Below are positions 51,238-64,000 of a stretch of 64,000 nt of DNA, piece after piece (position 1 is the first letter of the stretch; each line of letters starts with the position of its first letter). The translations under genes and the position numbers were made by a program. The notes below the pieces were generated by a model, which worked only from the letters and a program-made list of their open reading frames with translations, was not told the origin of the DNA and made no database searches. The DNA comes from Arthrobacter sp. ok362 (GTDB lineage Bacteria; Actinomycetota; Actinomycetes; Actinomycetales; Micrococcaceae). The stretch spans positions 1-64,000 of the forward strand of contig NZ_FNGC01000010.1 in the NCBI RefSeq assembly GCF_900102785.1, written 5' to 3'.

Positions 51238-52429
51238 GGTAGAGCAGCAGCGCCTCGCCCTGTCCGCCGCCGCCGCACAGGGACACGGCCGCCTTGCCGG
51301 TGCCCCGGCGTTTGAGTTCGTGGGCTGCGTGCAGGGCCAGCCGGGCGCCGGAGGCCCCGATCGGGTGGCCCAGGGCGATGGCCCCGCCATGGATGTTGCA
51401 CTGCTCCAGCGGATAGTTGAGGTCCTTCAGGGACTGCACCGCGACGGAGCCGAAGGCCTCGTTGATTTCGATGAAGTCGAGGTCCGCGGCCGACCAGCCG
51501 GCCTTATCCAGGGCGTTCTTGATGGCGTTCGACGGCTGGGAGTGCAGCGAGTTGTCCGGCCCGGCCACCTGGCCTGGCTTGCCGACCACCGCGAGGTACT
51601 CGAGGCCGTTCTCTTCGGCGAACTTCCGGCTGGTCAGCACCAGGGCGGCTGCGCCGTCGGACAGGGGGGAGGAGTTGCCTGCGGTGATGGTTCCGTCCGT
51701 GACGAAGGCCGCGCGCAGCCCGGCCAGCGATTCGACTGTCGTGTCGGGCCGGATGCCCTCGTCGGAGGTGACGGCGATCGGATCGCCCTTGCGCTGCTTG
51801 ACGCTCATCGCGGCGATCTCGCCGTCGAAGACGCCGTCCTTGGCGGCCCGGGCGGCACGCTGGTGCGACTGGGCCGCCACCTCGTCCTGGGAGGCCCGGT
51901 CGATGCCGAGGGCCAGGTTCTTGCTCTCGGTCGACAGGCCCATGGACTGCCCGTCGAAGGCATCGGTCAGGCCGTCGTGCGCGGCCACGTCGAGGGCCTG
52001 GACCGTGCCGTACGCCCATCCCTGCCGGGAACCGGGCAGCACGTGCGGTGCGCGGGTCATGGACTCCTGGCCGCCGGCAACCACCACCGTGGCGTCCCCA
52101 CTGCGGATCATCCGGGCGGCGTCGATCACTGCGGTGAGGCCGGAAAGGCAGACCTTGTTGATGGTTACCGTGGGGACGTTCCAGCCGATGCCGGCGCCGA
52201 TGGCGCTTTGGCGCGCCGGGTTCTGGCCCGCCCCGGCCTGCAGGACCTGGCCCATGATCACGCTGTCCACCTGGTCGGCTTTGACGCCGCTGGCGGCAAG
52301 GGCCGCCCGGATGGCGTGGGTGCCGAGCTCGACGGCGGTGAAACTGGCCAACTGTCCGTTCAGCCGCCCCTGGGGGGTGCGGGCGGCTGCGAGGATGACA
52401 ACATCATTGTTGTCTGCGGGATTGCTCAT
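51230..52429 (-). CDS. Acetyl-CoA C-acetyltransferase (thiolase)
   Basis: The protein has 399 residues. The thiolase active site is complete: nucleophile Cys94 in INKVCLSGL, FIEINEAFGSVAV, His in GGAIALGHPIGASGAR, and the second Cys in SLCGGGGQGEALLL. It catalyses reversible condensation of two acetyl-CoA, or beta-oxidation thiolysis. It is a single gene, not in a phaB or beta-oxidation operon, so the direction of use is open. The upstream gap to rpoB is 398 bp. Confidence 0.93.
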   Translation of the reverse strand: MSNPADNNDVVILAAARTPQGRLNGQLASFTAVELGTHAIRAALAASGVKADQVDSVIMGQVLQAGAGQNPARQSAIGAGIGWNVPTVTINKVCLSGLTAVIDAARMIRSGDATVVVAGGQESMTRAPHVLPGSRQGWAYGTVQALDVAAHDGLTDAFDGQSMGLSTESKNLALGIDRASQDEVAAQSHQRAARAAKDGVFDGEIAAMSVKQRKGDPIAVTSDEGIRPDTTVESLAGLRAAFVTDGTITAGNSSPLSDGAAALVLTSRKFAEENGLEYLAVVGKPGQVAGPDNSLHSQPSNAIKNALDKAGWSAADLDFIEINEAFGSVAVQSLKDLNYPLEQCNIHGGAIALGHPIGASGARLALHAAHELKRRGTGKAAVSLCGGGGQGEALLLYRD

Positions 52430-52827
52430 GGTGTTTTCTTCCGATCTACTTTCGACTTATGTCTACGTTATCGTGAGCCCCGTCACCTATCCATTCGGCC
52501 CGGCCCGGGCCGCCGCCTGCCGGGACTCCGCCAAAAGTCCGCCAGAACTTCGTGCTTGCAATCCCGCCGGAAGTGGGGTAGACAAGTAGGTTGCTTTGCC
52601 GTATCGTAGATATTTGCGTCTTCCCTGTTTACCTTCAGCCTTCATATAGCGGTGGGCTTAGCCTGACAGCTGTTCCATCAATGTGCCGTCTACAACGTGC
52701 ACCAGCATGGACAGCGCGGGTCCCGGGTCATATAGCGGAACCGGACTGGTAGCGCTGCGGAGTCATTCTGCAGAGTGCATAACGGGGGAGATCTGACAAC
52801 GCCTGAAGGTCTGTGGAAGGATCCCTC
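52430..52827 (+). promoter_or_regulatory. rpoB upstream region
   Basis: This 398-bp gap holds no convincing ORF. TCATATAGCGG occurs twice, at 52642-52652 and 52728-52738, 86 bp apart in the same orientation. These are the most likely positions of two -10 regions or of a repeated regulator site. The last 15 bp contain the GGAAGGA ribosome binding site of rpoB. Confidence 0.4.
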
Positions 52828-55800
52828 TTGGTCGCCTCGAGCACCTCTAATGTAAACAACGCTACCGCTATCAATGCCGACAGCACCGACGGTGCAACCC
52901 GCCGGCTCTCATTCGCAAAGATTCACGAACCTCTTGATGTTCCGAATCTGCTCGCCCTGCAAACCGACAGCTTTGACTGGCTGGTCGGAAACGAACGCTG
53001 GCAGGCGCGCGTTGCGAAGGCCGTCGAAGAAGGCGACCTCAGCGTCGCCACCTCCTCGGGTCTGTCCGACATCTTCGAAGAGATCTCCCCGATCGAAGAC
53101 TTCCAGGGCACCATGTCCCTGAGCTTCTCCGAGCCGGAGTTCGCTGACCCCAAATACACCATGGCCGAGTGCAAGGACCGGGACGCAACGTACTCGGCTC
53201 CGCTGTACGTCAAGGCCGAGTTCATGAACAACAACACGGGCGAAATCAAGCAGCAGACCGTGTTCATGGGTGACTTCCCGCTGATGACCGAGAAGGGCAC
53301 CTTCGTCGTCAACGGCACCGAGCGTGTCGTCGTCTCCCAGCTGGTCCGCTCGCCGGGCGCCTACTTTGAGCGCACCGCCGACAAGACCAGCGACAAGGAC
53401 ATCTTCACCGCGAAGATCATCCCGTCCCGCGGCGCCTGGTTCGAACTCGAAATCGACAAGCGCGACCAGGTCGGCGTCCGTCTTGACCGCAAGCGCAAGC
53501 AGTCCGTCACCGTGCTGCTGAAGGCCCTCGGCTGGACCGAAGGCCAGATCCTCGAGGAATTCGGCCAGTACGACTCCATGCGCGCAACGCTGGAGAAGGA
53601 CGCCACCGAGACCCGCGAAGACGCGTTGCTGGACATCTACCGGAAGCTGCGACCGGGCGAGCCGCCCACGGTTGAGGCTGCCCAGTCCCTGCTGGACAAC
53701 CTGTACTTCAACTCCAAGCGCTACGATCTGGCCAAGGTTGGCCGTTACAAGATCAACCGCAAGCTTGGCATCGACCGCTCCCTTGGCGACAAGGAAGCTT
53801 CGGTCCTGCACGTTGAAGACATCGTGGCCATGATCAAGTTCCTGGTTGCCCTGCATGCCGGCGAGAAGACCCTCATGGGCAAGCGCGACGGCCAGGACCA
53901 CGAGCTCCGCGTCGAGATCGATGACATCGACCACTTCGGCAACCGTCGCATCCGCGCCGTCGGCGAGCTCATCGAGAACCAGGTCCGCACCGGCCTGTCC
54001 CGCATGGAGCGCGTTGTCCGCGAACGCATGACGACCCAGGACGTCGAGGCCATCACGCCGCAGACCCTGATCAACATCCGTCCCGTCGTGGCAGCCATCA
54101 AGGAGTTCTTCGGAACTTCCCAGCTGTCCCAGTTCATGGACCAGAACAACCCGCTCTCGGGTCTGACCCACAAGCGCCGCCTGTCCGCGCTTGGCCCGGG
54201 TGGTCTGTCCCGTGACCGTGCCGGCATGGAAGTTCGTGACGTGCACCCGTCCCACTACGGACGTATGTGCCCCATCGAAACTCCTGAAGGCCCGAACATT
54301 GGTCTGATTGGTTCGCTGGCTTCCTACGGACGCATCAACCCGTTCGGTTTCATCGAGACCCCGTACCGCCTTGTCTCCGAGGGTGTCGTCTCCGATGAGG
54401 TCAAGTACCTCACGGCCGACGACGAAGCCGAGGTCCTGATCGCTCAGGCCAACGCCCCGCTCGACGAGAACAAGCGTTTCGCGGAAGAGACCGTCCTGGT
54501 CCGTGCCCGCGGTGGTGGAGGCGAGCCCGTGCTGGTTCCCGCCGCCGACGTCGAGTTCATGGACGTTTCCCCGCGCCAGATGGTGTCCGTGGCTACCGCC
54601 CTGATCCCGTTCCTCGAGCATGACGATGCTAACCGTGCACTCATGGGTGCCAACATGCAGCGCCAGGCCGTGCCGTTGGTCCGTTCCGAGGCGCCGTTCG
54701 TCGGCACCGGCATGGAGCGTGCCGCCGCCGTCGACGCCGGTGACGTTGTCATCGCGAAGAAGGCCGGTGTGGTCACCGAGGTTTCCGCTGAGCTGGTCAT
54801 CATGCTCAACGACGACGGTACCGAAACCAACTACCGCATCAACAAGTTCGCCCGCTCCAACCAGGGCAACTGCTACAACCACCGTGTCCTGGTGAGCGAA
54901 GGCCAGCGCCTGGAGGTCGGCGGCATCATCGCTGACGGCCCGGCAACGGACCAGGGCGAGCTCGCCCTCGGTAAGAACCTCCTCGTGGCATTCATGTCAT
55001 GGGAAGGCCACAACTTCGAGGATGCCATCATCCTGTCCCAGCGCATCGTGGCCGAGGACGTCCTGTCCTCCATCCACATCGAGGAGCACGAGATCGATGC
55101 CCGCGACACCAAGCTTGGTGCCGAGGAAATCACCCGTGACATCCCCAACGTGTCTGAGGAAGTCCTGGCAGGGCTGGACGAGCGCGGCATCATCCACATT
55201 GGTGCCGAGGTTGAGGCCGGCGACATCCTGGTCGGTAAGGTCACCCCCAAGGGCGAGACCGAGCTGACCCCGGAAGAGCGCCTGCTGCGCGCCATCTTTG
55301 GTGAGAAGTCCCGCGAAGTGCGCGACACCTCCCTGAAGGTGCCGCACGGCGAGTCCGGCACCGTGATCGGTGTCCGCGTCTTCGATCGCGACAACGACGA
55401 CGAGCTGCCCCCGGGCGTCAACCAGCTGGTGCGCGTGTACGTGGCTGCCAAGCGCAAGATCACCGACGGCGACAAGCTCGCCGGCCGCCACGGCAACAAG
55501 GGCGTTATCTCCAAGATCCTGCCGATCGAGGACATGCCCTTCCTTGCCGACGGCACCCCCGTTGATATCGTCCTGAACCCGCTGGGTGTTCCGGGCCGCA
55601 TGAACGTCGGCCAGGTGCTGGAAACGCACCTCGGCTGGGTTGCCAAGACCGGCTGGAAGATCGAGGGCGAGCCCGAGTGGGTCAAGCAGCTGCCGAACCT
55701 GCCGCGCGAGAGTGGCCAGACCACTGTGGCGACGCCGGTCTTCGACGGTGCGCGTGAAGAGGAAATCACGGGCCTGCTCGACTCCACCAACGTCACCCGA

Positions 55801-56343
55801 GACGGCGACCGCCTGATCAACTCCTCCGGCAAGACCCGTCTGTTTGACGGCCGCTCCGGCGAGCCGTTCCCGGATCCGATCTCGGTCGGCTACATGTACA
55901 TCCTGAAGCTCCACCACCTGGTGGACGACAAGATCCACGCCCGCTCCACCGGCCCGTACTCCATGATCACGCAGCAGCCGCTGGGTGGTAAGGCACAGTT
56001 CGGTGGCCAGCGCTTCGGTGAAATGGAAGTGTGGGCGCTCGAAGCTTACGGCGCCGCTTACACGCTCCAGGAACTGCTGACGATCAAGTCGGATGATATC
56101 CACGGTCGTGTGAAGGTCTACGAAGCCATCGTCAAGGGCGAGAACATCCCCGAACCGGGCGTTCCTGAGTCCTTCAAGGTCTTGATCAAGGAAATGCAGT
56201 CGCTGTGCCTGAACGTGGAAGTGCTTTCCACGGACGGAACCACAATTGAAATGCGTGACTCTGATGACGCAGTCTTCACGGCTGCGGAAGAACTGGGCAT
56301 CGATCTGTCTCGTGCAGAGCCCAGTTCCGTAGAAGAGGTTTAG
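52828..56343 (+). CDS. rpoB: DNA-directed RNA polymerase subunit beta
   Basis: The TTG 52828, 5-6 nt after GGAAGGA, gives 1171 residues. The rifampicin-binding segment (about residues 430-460) reads [30 protein letters not shown]: the Asp, His and Ser positions that mutate in resistance are all wild type, so the strain should be sensitive at this locus. Other landmarks are [19 protein letters not shown], the Lys-rich [18 protein letters not shown] of the catalytic centre, and the C-terminal [28 protein letters not shown]. rpoC starts 120 bp downstream. Confidence 0.98.
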   Translation: MVASSTSNVNNATAINADSTDGATRRLSFAKIHEPLDVPNLLALQTDSFDWLVGNERWQARVAKAVEEGDLSVATSSGLSDIFEEISPIEDFQGTMSLSFSEPEFADPKYTMAECKDRDATYSAPLYVKAEFMNNNTGEIKQQTVFMGDFPLMTEKGTFVVNGTERVVVSQLVRSPGAYFERTADKTSDKDIFTAKIIPSRGAWFELEIDKRDQVGVRLDRKRKQSVTVLLKALGWTEGQILEEFGQYDSMRATLEKDATETREDALLDIYRKLRPGEPPTVEAAQSLLDNLYFNSKRYDLAKVGRYKINRKLGIDRSLGDKEASVLHVEDIVAMIKFLVALHAGEKTLMGKRDGQDHELRVEIDDIDHFGNRRIRAVGELIENQVRTGLSRMERVVRERMTTQDVEAITPQTLINIRPVVAAIKEFFGTSQLSQFMDQNNPLSGLTHKRRLSALGPGGLSRDRAGMEVRDVHPSHYGRMCPIETPEGPNIGLIGSLASYGRINPFGFIETPYRLVSEGVVSDEVKYLTADDEAEVLIAQANAPLDENKRFAEETVLVRARGGGGEPVLVPAADVEFMDVSPRQMVSVATALIPFLEHDDANRALMGANMQRQAVPLVRSEAPFVGTGMERAAAVDAGDVVIAKKAGVVTEVSAELVIMLNDDGTETNYRINKFARSNQGNCYNHRVLVSEGQRLEVGGIIADGPATDQGELALGKNLLVAFMSWEGHNFEDAIILSQRIVAEDVLSSIHIEEHEIDARDTKLGAEEITRDIPNVSEEVLAGLDERGIIHIGAEVEAGDILVGKVTPKGETELTPEERLLRAIFGEKSREVRDTSLKVPHGESGTVIGVRVFDRDNDDELPPGVNQLVRVYVAAKRKITDGDKLAGRHGNKGVISKILPIEDMPFLADGTPVDIVLNPLGVPGRMNVGQVLETHLGWVAKTGWKIEGEPEWVKQLPNLPRESGQTTVATPVFDGAREEEITGLLDSTNVTRDGDRLINSSGKTRLFDGRSGEPFPDPISVGYMYILKLHHLVDDKIHARSTGPYSMITQQPLGGKAQFGGQRFGEMEVWALEAYGAAYTLQELLTIKSDDIHGRVKVYEAIVKGENIPEPGVPESFKVLIKEMQSLCLNVEVLSTDGTTIEMRDSDDAVFTAAEELGIDLSRAEPSSVEEV

Positions 56344-56463
56344 CAGGGGGTTTACCGGGAAAAGCAGGCGGCCCCGCCGCGCTGACTTTTCCCGGTAAGC
56401 CACCTCCCTCTTCCCGTAACCCAAGACTTCAGAATTTAGAGAACAAGAGAGAACAGGGACCAT

Positions 56464-60363
<3,900 letters not shown>

Positions 60364-60364
60364 C

Positions 60365-60425
60365 GGGCAGGGCGGGCCCTTTCGTGTCGCGTTCCGCGCC
60401 ACGTAGGGACCCGGCCGCCCTGCCC
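60365..60425 (+). terminator. First hairpin after rpoC
   Basis: GGGCAGGGCGG (60365-60375) and its exact complement (60415-60425) begin one base after the rpoC stop. The long GC loop holds a further GGGCCC/GGGACC pairing. There is no T-tract, so it may act as a processing or stabilising structure. Confidence 0.55.
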
Positions 60426-60451
60426 TGACGGCCTGTTCAGAGCCTGACCAA

Positions 60452-60487
60452 GGGATGGTCCCGCACCGCAAGGTGGGGGACCATCCC
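60452..60487 (+). terminator. Terminator of the rpoBC operon
   Basis: An 11-bp stem GGGATGGTCCC/GGGACCATCCC with an inner CACC/GGTG extension lies 89 bp after the rpoC stop. It is followed by CGTTTAA. Confidence 0.75.
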
Positions 60488-60500
60488 CGTTTAACGATCG

Positions 60501-60552
60501 ATTGCTGAGCAAAGGCCCTTTAGACCCTCCAAAAGGGCCGCACCTCAGCAAT
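60501..60552. repeat. 52-bp palindrome between rpoC and rpsL
   Basis: Outer arms ATTGCTGAG/CTCAGCAAT (60501-60509, 60544-60552) are followed by a symmetric 4x4 internal loop. Perfect inner arms GGCCCTTT/AAAGGGCC (60514-60521, 60532-60539) then close a 10-nt loop. Its architecture matches the element at 6736-6801. Confidence 0.65.
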
Positions 60553-60571
60553 GGACGGGATTCCCCGCCGA

Positions 60572-60601
60572 TTAAGGGCTGGGACCCGTCCGTGTTAGAC
60601 T
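60572..60601 (+). promoter_or_regulatory. Putative str-operon promoter
   Basis: TTAAGG-N18-TAGACT (60572-60577, 60596-60601) is followed by the AT-rich stretch TTGAGACTAATTGTTATTG. It would give an rpsL leader of about 290 nt. Confidence 0.4.
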
Positions 60602-60854
60602 TGAGACTAATTGTTATTGTGGCAGTGGATGAGTGCGCCGGTTTGAGTTGGACAGCCAGTAGCTGAAAGGTTCAACCAGGACGACGTTTCCGGTTTGCAG
60701 GGTTCTTGTGCAACGTATGCCACATTTTCGCATGCCTAGGGGCAATTCGGATCGAAAGTCCTAGGACCCCGGCGTGCGGTCCGACTATTAAGGCTTCGCC
60801 TCAGCTGCTCTGGAGAGAACTTCAAAGCTCGGGCGGCGAGGCGCAGCGACAAGA

Positions 60855-60876
60855 GAGCGGCCGCGAACGGCCGCTC
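60855..60876 (+). promoter_or_regulatory. Leader hairpin 24 nt upstream of rpsL
   Basis: GAGCGGCCG-CGAA-CGGCCGCTC is a 9-bp perfect stem with a CGAA loop, ending just before the CGGAG ribosome binding site. It has no T-tract, so it may modulate translation or mRNA stability. The rest of the 60610-60850 leader shows no ORF with a start signal. Confidence 0.5.
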
Positions 60877-60899
60877 CGGATAAAACGGAGAACACGAGA

Positions 60900-61274
60900 G
60901 TGCCTACGATTAACCAGCTGGTCCGCAAGGGCCGCACGCCTAAGGTCAAAAAGACCAAGGCTCCCGCGCTTAACGGCAGCCCGATGCGCCGCGGTGTTTG
61001 CACCCGCGTCTACACGACGACCCCGAAGAAGCCGAACTCGGCTCTGCGTAAGGTTGCTCGCGTGCGCCTCAACGGCGGCATTGAAGTCACCGCATACATC
61101 CCCGGTGTAGGCCACAACCTGCAGGAGCACTCCATTGTGCTCGTCCGCGGCGGCCGCGTGAAGGACCTTCCGGGTGTCCGCTACAAGATCGTCCGTGGCG
61201 CCCTCGATACCCAGGGTGTCAAGAACCGTAAGCAGGCTCGCAGCCGCTACGGCGCAAAGATGGAGAAGAAGTAA
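60900..61274 (+). CDS. rpsL: 30S ribosomal protein S12
   Basis: The protein has 124 residues from GTG 60900, behind CGGAG. It takes part in decoding at the A site. [19 protein letters not shown] and [19 protein letters not shown] hold the lysines (E. coli 43 and 88 positions) where streptomycin-resistance mutations arise; both are wild type. It is the first gene of the str operon; rpsG follows one base after the stop. Confidence 0.98.
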   Translation: MPTINQLVRKGRTPKVKKTKAPALNGSPMRRGVCTRVYTTTPKKPNSALRKVARVRLNGGIEVTAYIPGVGHNLQEHSIVLVRGGRVKDLPGVRYKIVRGALDTQGVKNRKQARSRYGAKMEKK

Positions 61275-61275
61275 T

Positions 61276-61746
61276 ATGCCTCGCAAGGGTCCGGCCCCCA
61301 AGCGGCCGCTAGTTCTAGATCCCGTTTACGGCTCCCCGCTGGTCACCCAGCTCATCAACAAGGTGCTGGTTGACGGCAAGAAGTCCACCGCAGAGCGCAT
61401 CGTTTACGGTGCACTCGAGGGTGCTCGCGCCAAGTCCGGCGGCGACCCCGTTGCAGCCCTCAAGAAGGCCATGGAGAACGTCAAGCCTTCCCTTGAGGTC
61501 CGCTCCCGCCGCGTTGGTGGCGCCACCTACCAGGTTCCCGTTGAGGTCAAGCCGGGCCGTTCCACGGCTCTCGCCCTCCGCTGGCTGGTTGGCTACTCCA
61601 AGGCCCGCCGCGAAAAGACCATGACCGAGCGCCTCCAGAACGAAATCCTGGATGCCTCGAACGGTCTCGGTGCCGCTGTGAAGCGTCGCGAAGACACCCA
61701 CAAGATGGCCGAGTCCAACAAGGCCTTCGCACACTACCGCTGGTAA
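61276..61746 (+). CDS. rpsG: 30S ribosomal protein S7
   Basis: The protein has 156 residues from ATG 61276, one base after the rpsL stop. It nucleates assembly of the 30S head. [47 protein letters not shown] and the C-terminal [20 protein letters not shown] are diagnostic. It is coupled to rpsL by proximity. Confidence 0.98.
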   Translation: MPRKGPAPKRPLVLDPVYGSPLVTQLINKVLVDGKKSTAERIVYGALEGARAKSGGDPVAALKKAMENVKPSLEVRSRRVGGATYQVPVEVKPGRSTALALRWLVGYSKARREKTMTERLQNEILDASNGLGAAVKRREDTHKMAESNKAFAHYRW

Positions 61747-61815
61747 TACTTCCCGGACGCCGCCGGCTCGACTGAGCCGGCGGCGAACGTGCAGTCCATC
61801 CGAAAGGGAGACACC

Positions 61816-63930
61816 GTGGCACAGGACGTGCTTACCGACCTTAGCAAGGTCCGCAACATCGGCATCATGGCCCACATCGATGCCGGCAAGACCACTACTA
61901 CCGAGCGCATCCTGTTCTACACGGGTGTGAACCACAAGATCGGCGAAACGCACGACGGCGCTTCGACGACTGACTGGATGGAACAGGAAAAGGAACGCGG
62001 CATCACCATCACGTCTGCCGCCGTGACCTGCTTCTGGGAAAACAACCAGATCAACATCATCGACACCCCCGGCCACGTTGACTTCACGGTCGAGGTTGAG
62101 CGCTCCCTGCGCGTCCTCGACGGCGCAGTCGCCGTGTTCGACGGCAAGGAAGGCGTGGAGCCGCAGTCCGAGACTGTTTGGCGCCAGGCCGACAAGTACA
62201 ACGTTCCGCGTATCTGCTTCGTCAACAAGATGGACAAGCTCGGCGCTGACTTCTACTTCACCGTCGACACCATCATCAGCCGCCTCGGTGCCAAGCCGCT
62301 CGTCATGCAGCTGCCGATCGGCGCCGAGAACGACTTCATCGGCGTCGTCGACCTTCTCTACATGCGCGCGCTGGTCTGGCCCGGCGACGCCAAGGGTGAC
62401 GTCACCATGGGTGCGAAGTACGAGATCCGCGAGATCCCGGCTGACCTCCAGGCGAAGGCCGAAGAGTACCGCGCAACTCTCGTTGAGACTGTTGCCGAGG
62501 CCTCCGAGGAACTCATGGAGAAGTACCTCGAGGGCGAAGAGATCAGCATCGATGAGCTCAAGGCCGGCATCCGCAAGATGACGATCAACTCTGAGCTGTA
62601 CCCGGTCTTCTGCGGTTCCGCCTTCAAGAACCGCGGCGTCCAGCCGATGCTCGACGCAGTTGTGGACTACCTGCCGAACCCGCTCGACGTCCCGCCGATG
62701 ATCGGTCACGATCCCCGCGACGAAGAGAAGGAACTTACCCGTAAGCCCTCCTCTGAAGAGCCCTTCTCCGCACTGGCCTTCAAGATCGCCGCGCACCCCT
62801 TCTTCGGCCAGCTCACCTTCATCCGCGTGTACTCCGGTCACGTGGAAGCAGGCTCGCAGGTGGTCAACTCCACCAAGGGCAAGAAGGAGCGCATCGGCAA
62901 GCTGTTCCAGATGCACGCCAACAAGGAAATGCCCGTCGAGGGCGCTACCGCCGGCCACATCTACGCAGCGATCGGCCTGAAGGACACCACCACGGGTGAC
63001 ACCCTGTGCGATCCGGCCAACCAGATTGTCCTCGAGTCCATGAGCTTCCCGGAGCCCGTGATCTCGGTTGCGATCGAGCCGAACACGAAGGGTGACCAGG
63101 AGAAGCTCTCCACGGCCATCCAGAAGCTCTCCGCTGAGGACCCGACCTTCCAGGTCTCCCTCAACGAAGACACCGGCCAGACCATCATCGCCGGCATGGG
63201 CGAGCTCCACCTGGACATCCTGGTGGACCGCATGCGCCGCGAATTCAAGGTCGAGGCAAACGTTGGCAAGCCGCAGGTTGCTTACCGCGAAACCATCAAG
63301 CGTGCTGTAGAGCGTCACGACTACACGCACAAGAAGCAGACCGGTGGTTCCGGCCAGTTCGCAAAGATCCAGATCGCGATCGAGCCGCTGGACACTGCGG
63401 AAGGCGAGCTGTACGAGTTCGAGAACAAGGTCACCGGTGGCCGCGTTCCGCGCGAGTACATCCCGTCGGTCGACGCCGGCATCCAGGATGCGCTGAACGA
63501 CGGCGTCCTGGCCGGTTACCCGGTTGTCGGCATCAAGGCGACGCTGATTGACGGCGCTTACCACGATGTTGACTCCTCGGAAATGGCGTTCAAGATCGCC
63601 GGCCGTATGGCTTTCAAGGAAGCCGCACGCAAGGCGAACCCTGTTCTGCTCGAACCGCTGATGGATGTCGAGGTCCGCACCCCTGAGGAATACATGGGTG
63701 AAGTTATCGGTGACCTCAACTCCCGCCGTGGCCAGATGCAGTCCATGGAAGATGCCCAGGGCGTCAAGGTTATTCGCGCGCACGTCCCGCTGTCCGGCAT
63801 GTTCGGCTACATCGGTGACCTGCGCTCGAAGACCCAGGGCCGCGCTGTGTACTCCATGACGTTCAACAGCTACGCCGAGGTCCCGAAGGCAGTTGCCGAC
63901 GAGATCATCCAGAAGAACCGCGGCGAGTAG
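61816..63930 (+). CDS. fusA: Translation elongation factor G
   Basis: The protein has 704 residues from GTG 61816, behind AAAGGGAG. It is the GTPase that translocates tRNA and mRNA on the ribosome. G-motifs are [14 protein letters not shown] (G1), [14 protein letters not shown] (G2), [23 protein letters not shown] (G3) and [10 protein letters not shown] (G4). Domain IV has [15 protein letters not shown] and [33 protein letters not shown]. It follows rpsG in the conserved str-operon order; tuf would be expected to the right of the window. Confidence 0.98.
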   Translation: MAQDVLTDLSKVRNIGIMAHIDAGKTTTTERILFYTGVNHKIGETHDGASTTDWMEQEKERGITITSAAVTCFWENNQINIIDTPGHVDFTVEVERSLRVLDGAVAVFDGKEGVEPQSETVWRQADKYNVPRICFVNKMDKLGADFYFTVDTIISRLGAKPLVMQLPIGAENDFIGVVDLLYMRALVWPGDAKGDVTMGAKYEIREIPADLQAKAEEYRATLVETVAEASEELMEKYLEGEEISIDELKAGIRKMTINSELYPVFCGSAFKNRGVQPMLDAVVDYLPNPLDVPPMIGHDPRDEEKELTRKPSSEEPFSALAFKIAAHPFFGQLTFIRVYSGHVEAGSQVVNSTKGKKERIGKLFQMHANKEMPVEGATAGHIYAAIGLKDTTTGDTLCDPANQIVLESMSFPEPVISVAIEPNTKGDQEKLSTAIQKLSAEDPTFQVSLNEDTGQTIIAGMGELHLDILVDRMRREFKVEANVGKPQVAYRETIKRAVERHDYTHKKQTGGSGQFAKIQIAIEPLDTAEGELYEFENKVTGGRVPREYIPSVDAGIQDALNDGVLAGYPVVGIKATLIDGAYHDVDSSEMAFKIAGRMAFKEAARKANPVLLEPLMDVEVRTPEEYMGEVIGDLNSRRGQMQSMEDAQGVKVIRAHVPLSGMFGYIGDLRSKTQGRAVYSMTFNSYAEVPKAVADEIIQKNRGE

Positions 63931-64000
63931 TCCCTAGGACGCTTCGCAGCAACAAAAACTCGGATGCGTCTCCGCCAACGGAGATTCATCTGGTGCAAGT
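63931..64000 (+). other. Start of the fusA downstream intergenic region
   Basis: Seventy bases follow the fusA stop and run to the window edge. TGCGTCTCCG and CGGAGA can pair weakly (about 63964-63985). No gene start is seen; the next gene is outside. Confidence 0.4.

Noticed and set aside
61315-63783. 822-codon minus-strand frame
   Set aside because: It is antisense to rpsG and fusA; the His/Asp/Val/Leu-rich composition is typical of a shadow frame.

Overview
The window is high-GC actinobacterial DNA, most likely from an Arthrobacter/Pseudarthrobacter-type member of the Micrococcaceae. The evidence is the GC-rich codon use, the GTG/TTG starts, a mycothiol synthase (mshD), a GlnR-type regulator, and the gene order secE-nusG-rplK-rplA ... 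rplJ-rplL ... rpoB-rpoC-rpsL-rpsG-fusA. It is ordinary chromosome: I see no phage, insertion sequence, CRISPR array or rRNA operon, and only one tRNA (Trp).

Layout. 1-2.5 kb: the 5' part of a large secreted metzincin protease with C-terminal LGFP repeats, running off the left edge. It has no in-frame stop inside the window. 2.7-6.7 kb: a ROK repressor divergent from an alpha-glucosidase (GH13) and an aldo/keto reductase. 6.9-16.6 kb: mixed metabolism and transport (CitE-like lyase, DUF2797 protein, ArsR plus SulP transporter, a HadA/HadB-like dehydratase pair, an MFS permease, murB, a winged-helix protein with a suspicious G7 tract). 16.7-27 kb, minus strand: asd of the E. coli type, thyA-folA, a GntR-controlled membrane protein, then ppk / NUDIX-phosphatase / mshD / glnR, a phosphate, nitrogen and thiol-redox cluster. 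27-35 kb: small membrane proteins, a nitrobindin-like protein, ygfZ, an ankyrin protein, padR with an MFS drug exporter, and pfkA. 35.6-39.9 kb: a PspC/LiaF-like envelope-stress module divergent from a PspC-histidine kinase and LuxR response regulator. 40-64 kb: aspartate aminotransferase, then the secE-nusG / ribosomal / RNA polymerase / str-operon block, interrupted by two paralogous double-GNAT genes, a 5'-nucleotidase, ybaK and a thiolase.

Regulatory syntax is unusually legible here. At least eleven genes lack a ribosome binding site but have a TANNNT box exactly six bases before the start codon, which predicts leaderless mRNAs. Several regulator genes have clear AT-rich inverted repeats beside them (ROK, ArsR, GntR, PadR). 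Short tandem repeats of 15-36 bp sit at or in gene ends all over the window. One of them contains a G7 run that throws a predicted leaderless start out of frame. Three long intergenic imperfect palindromes share a similar architecture.

Start codons were chosen from ribosome binding sites, leaderless boxes and family lengths. All functions come from reading motifs by eye; no database search was possible.
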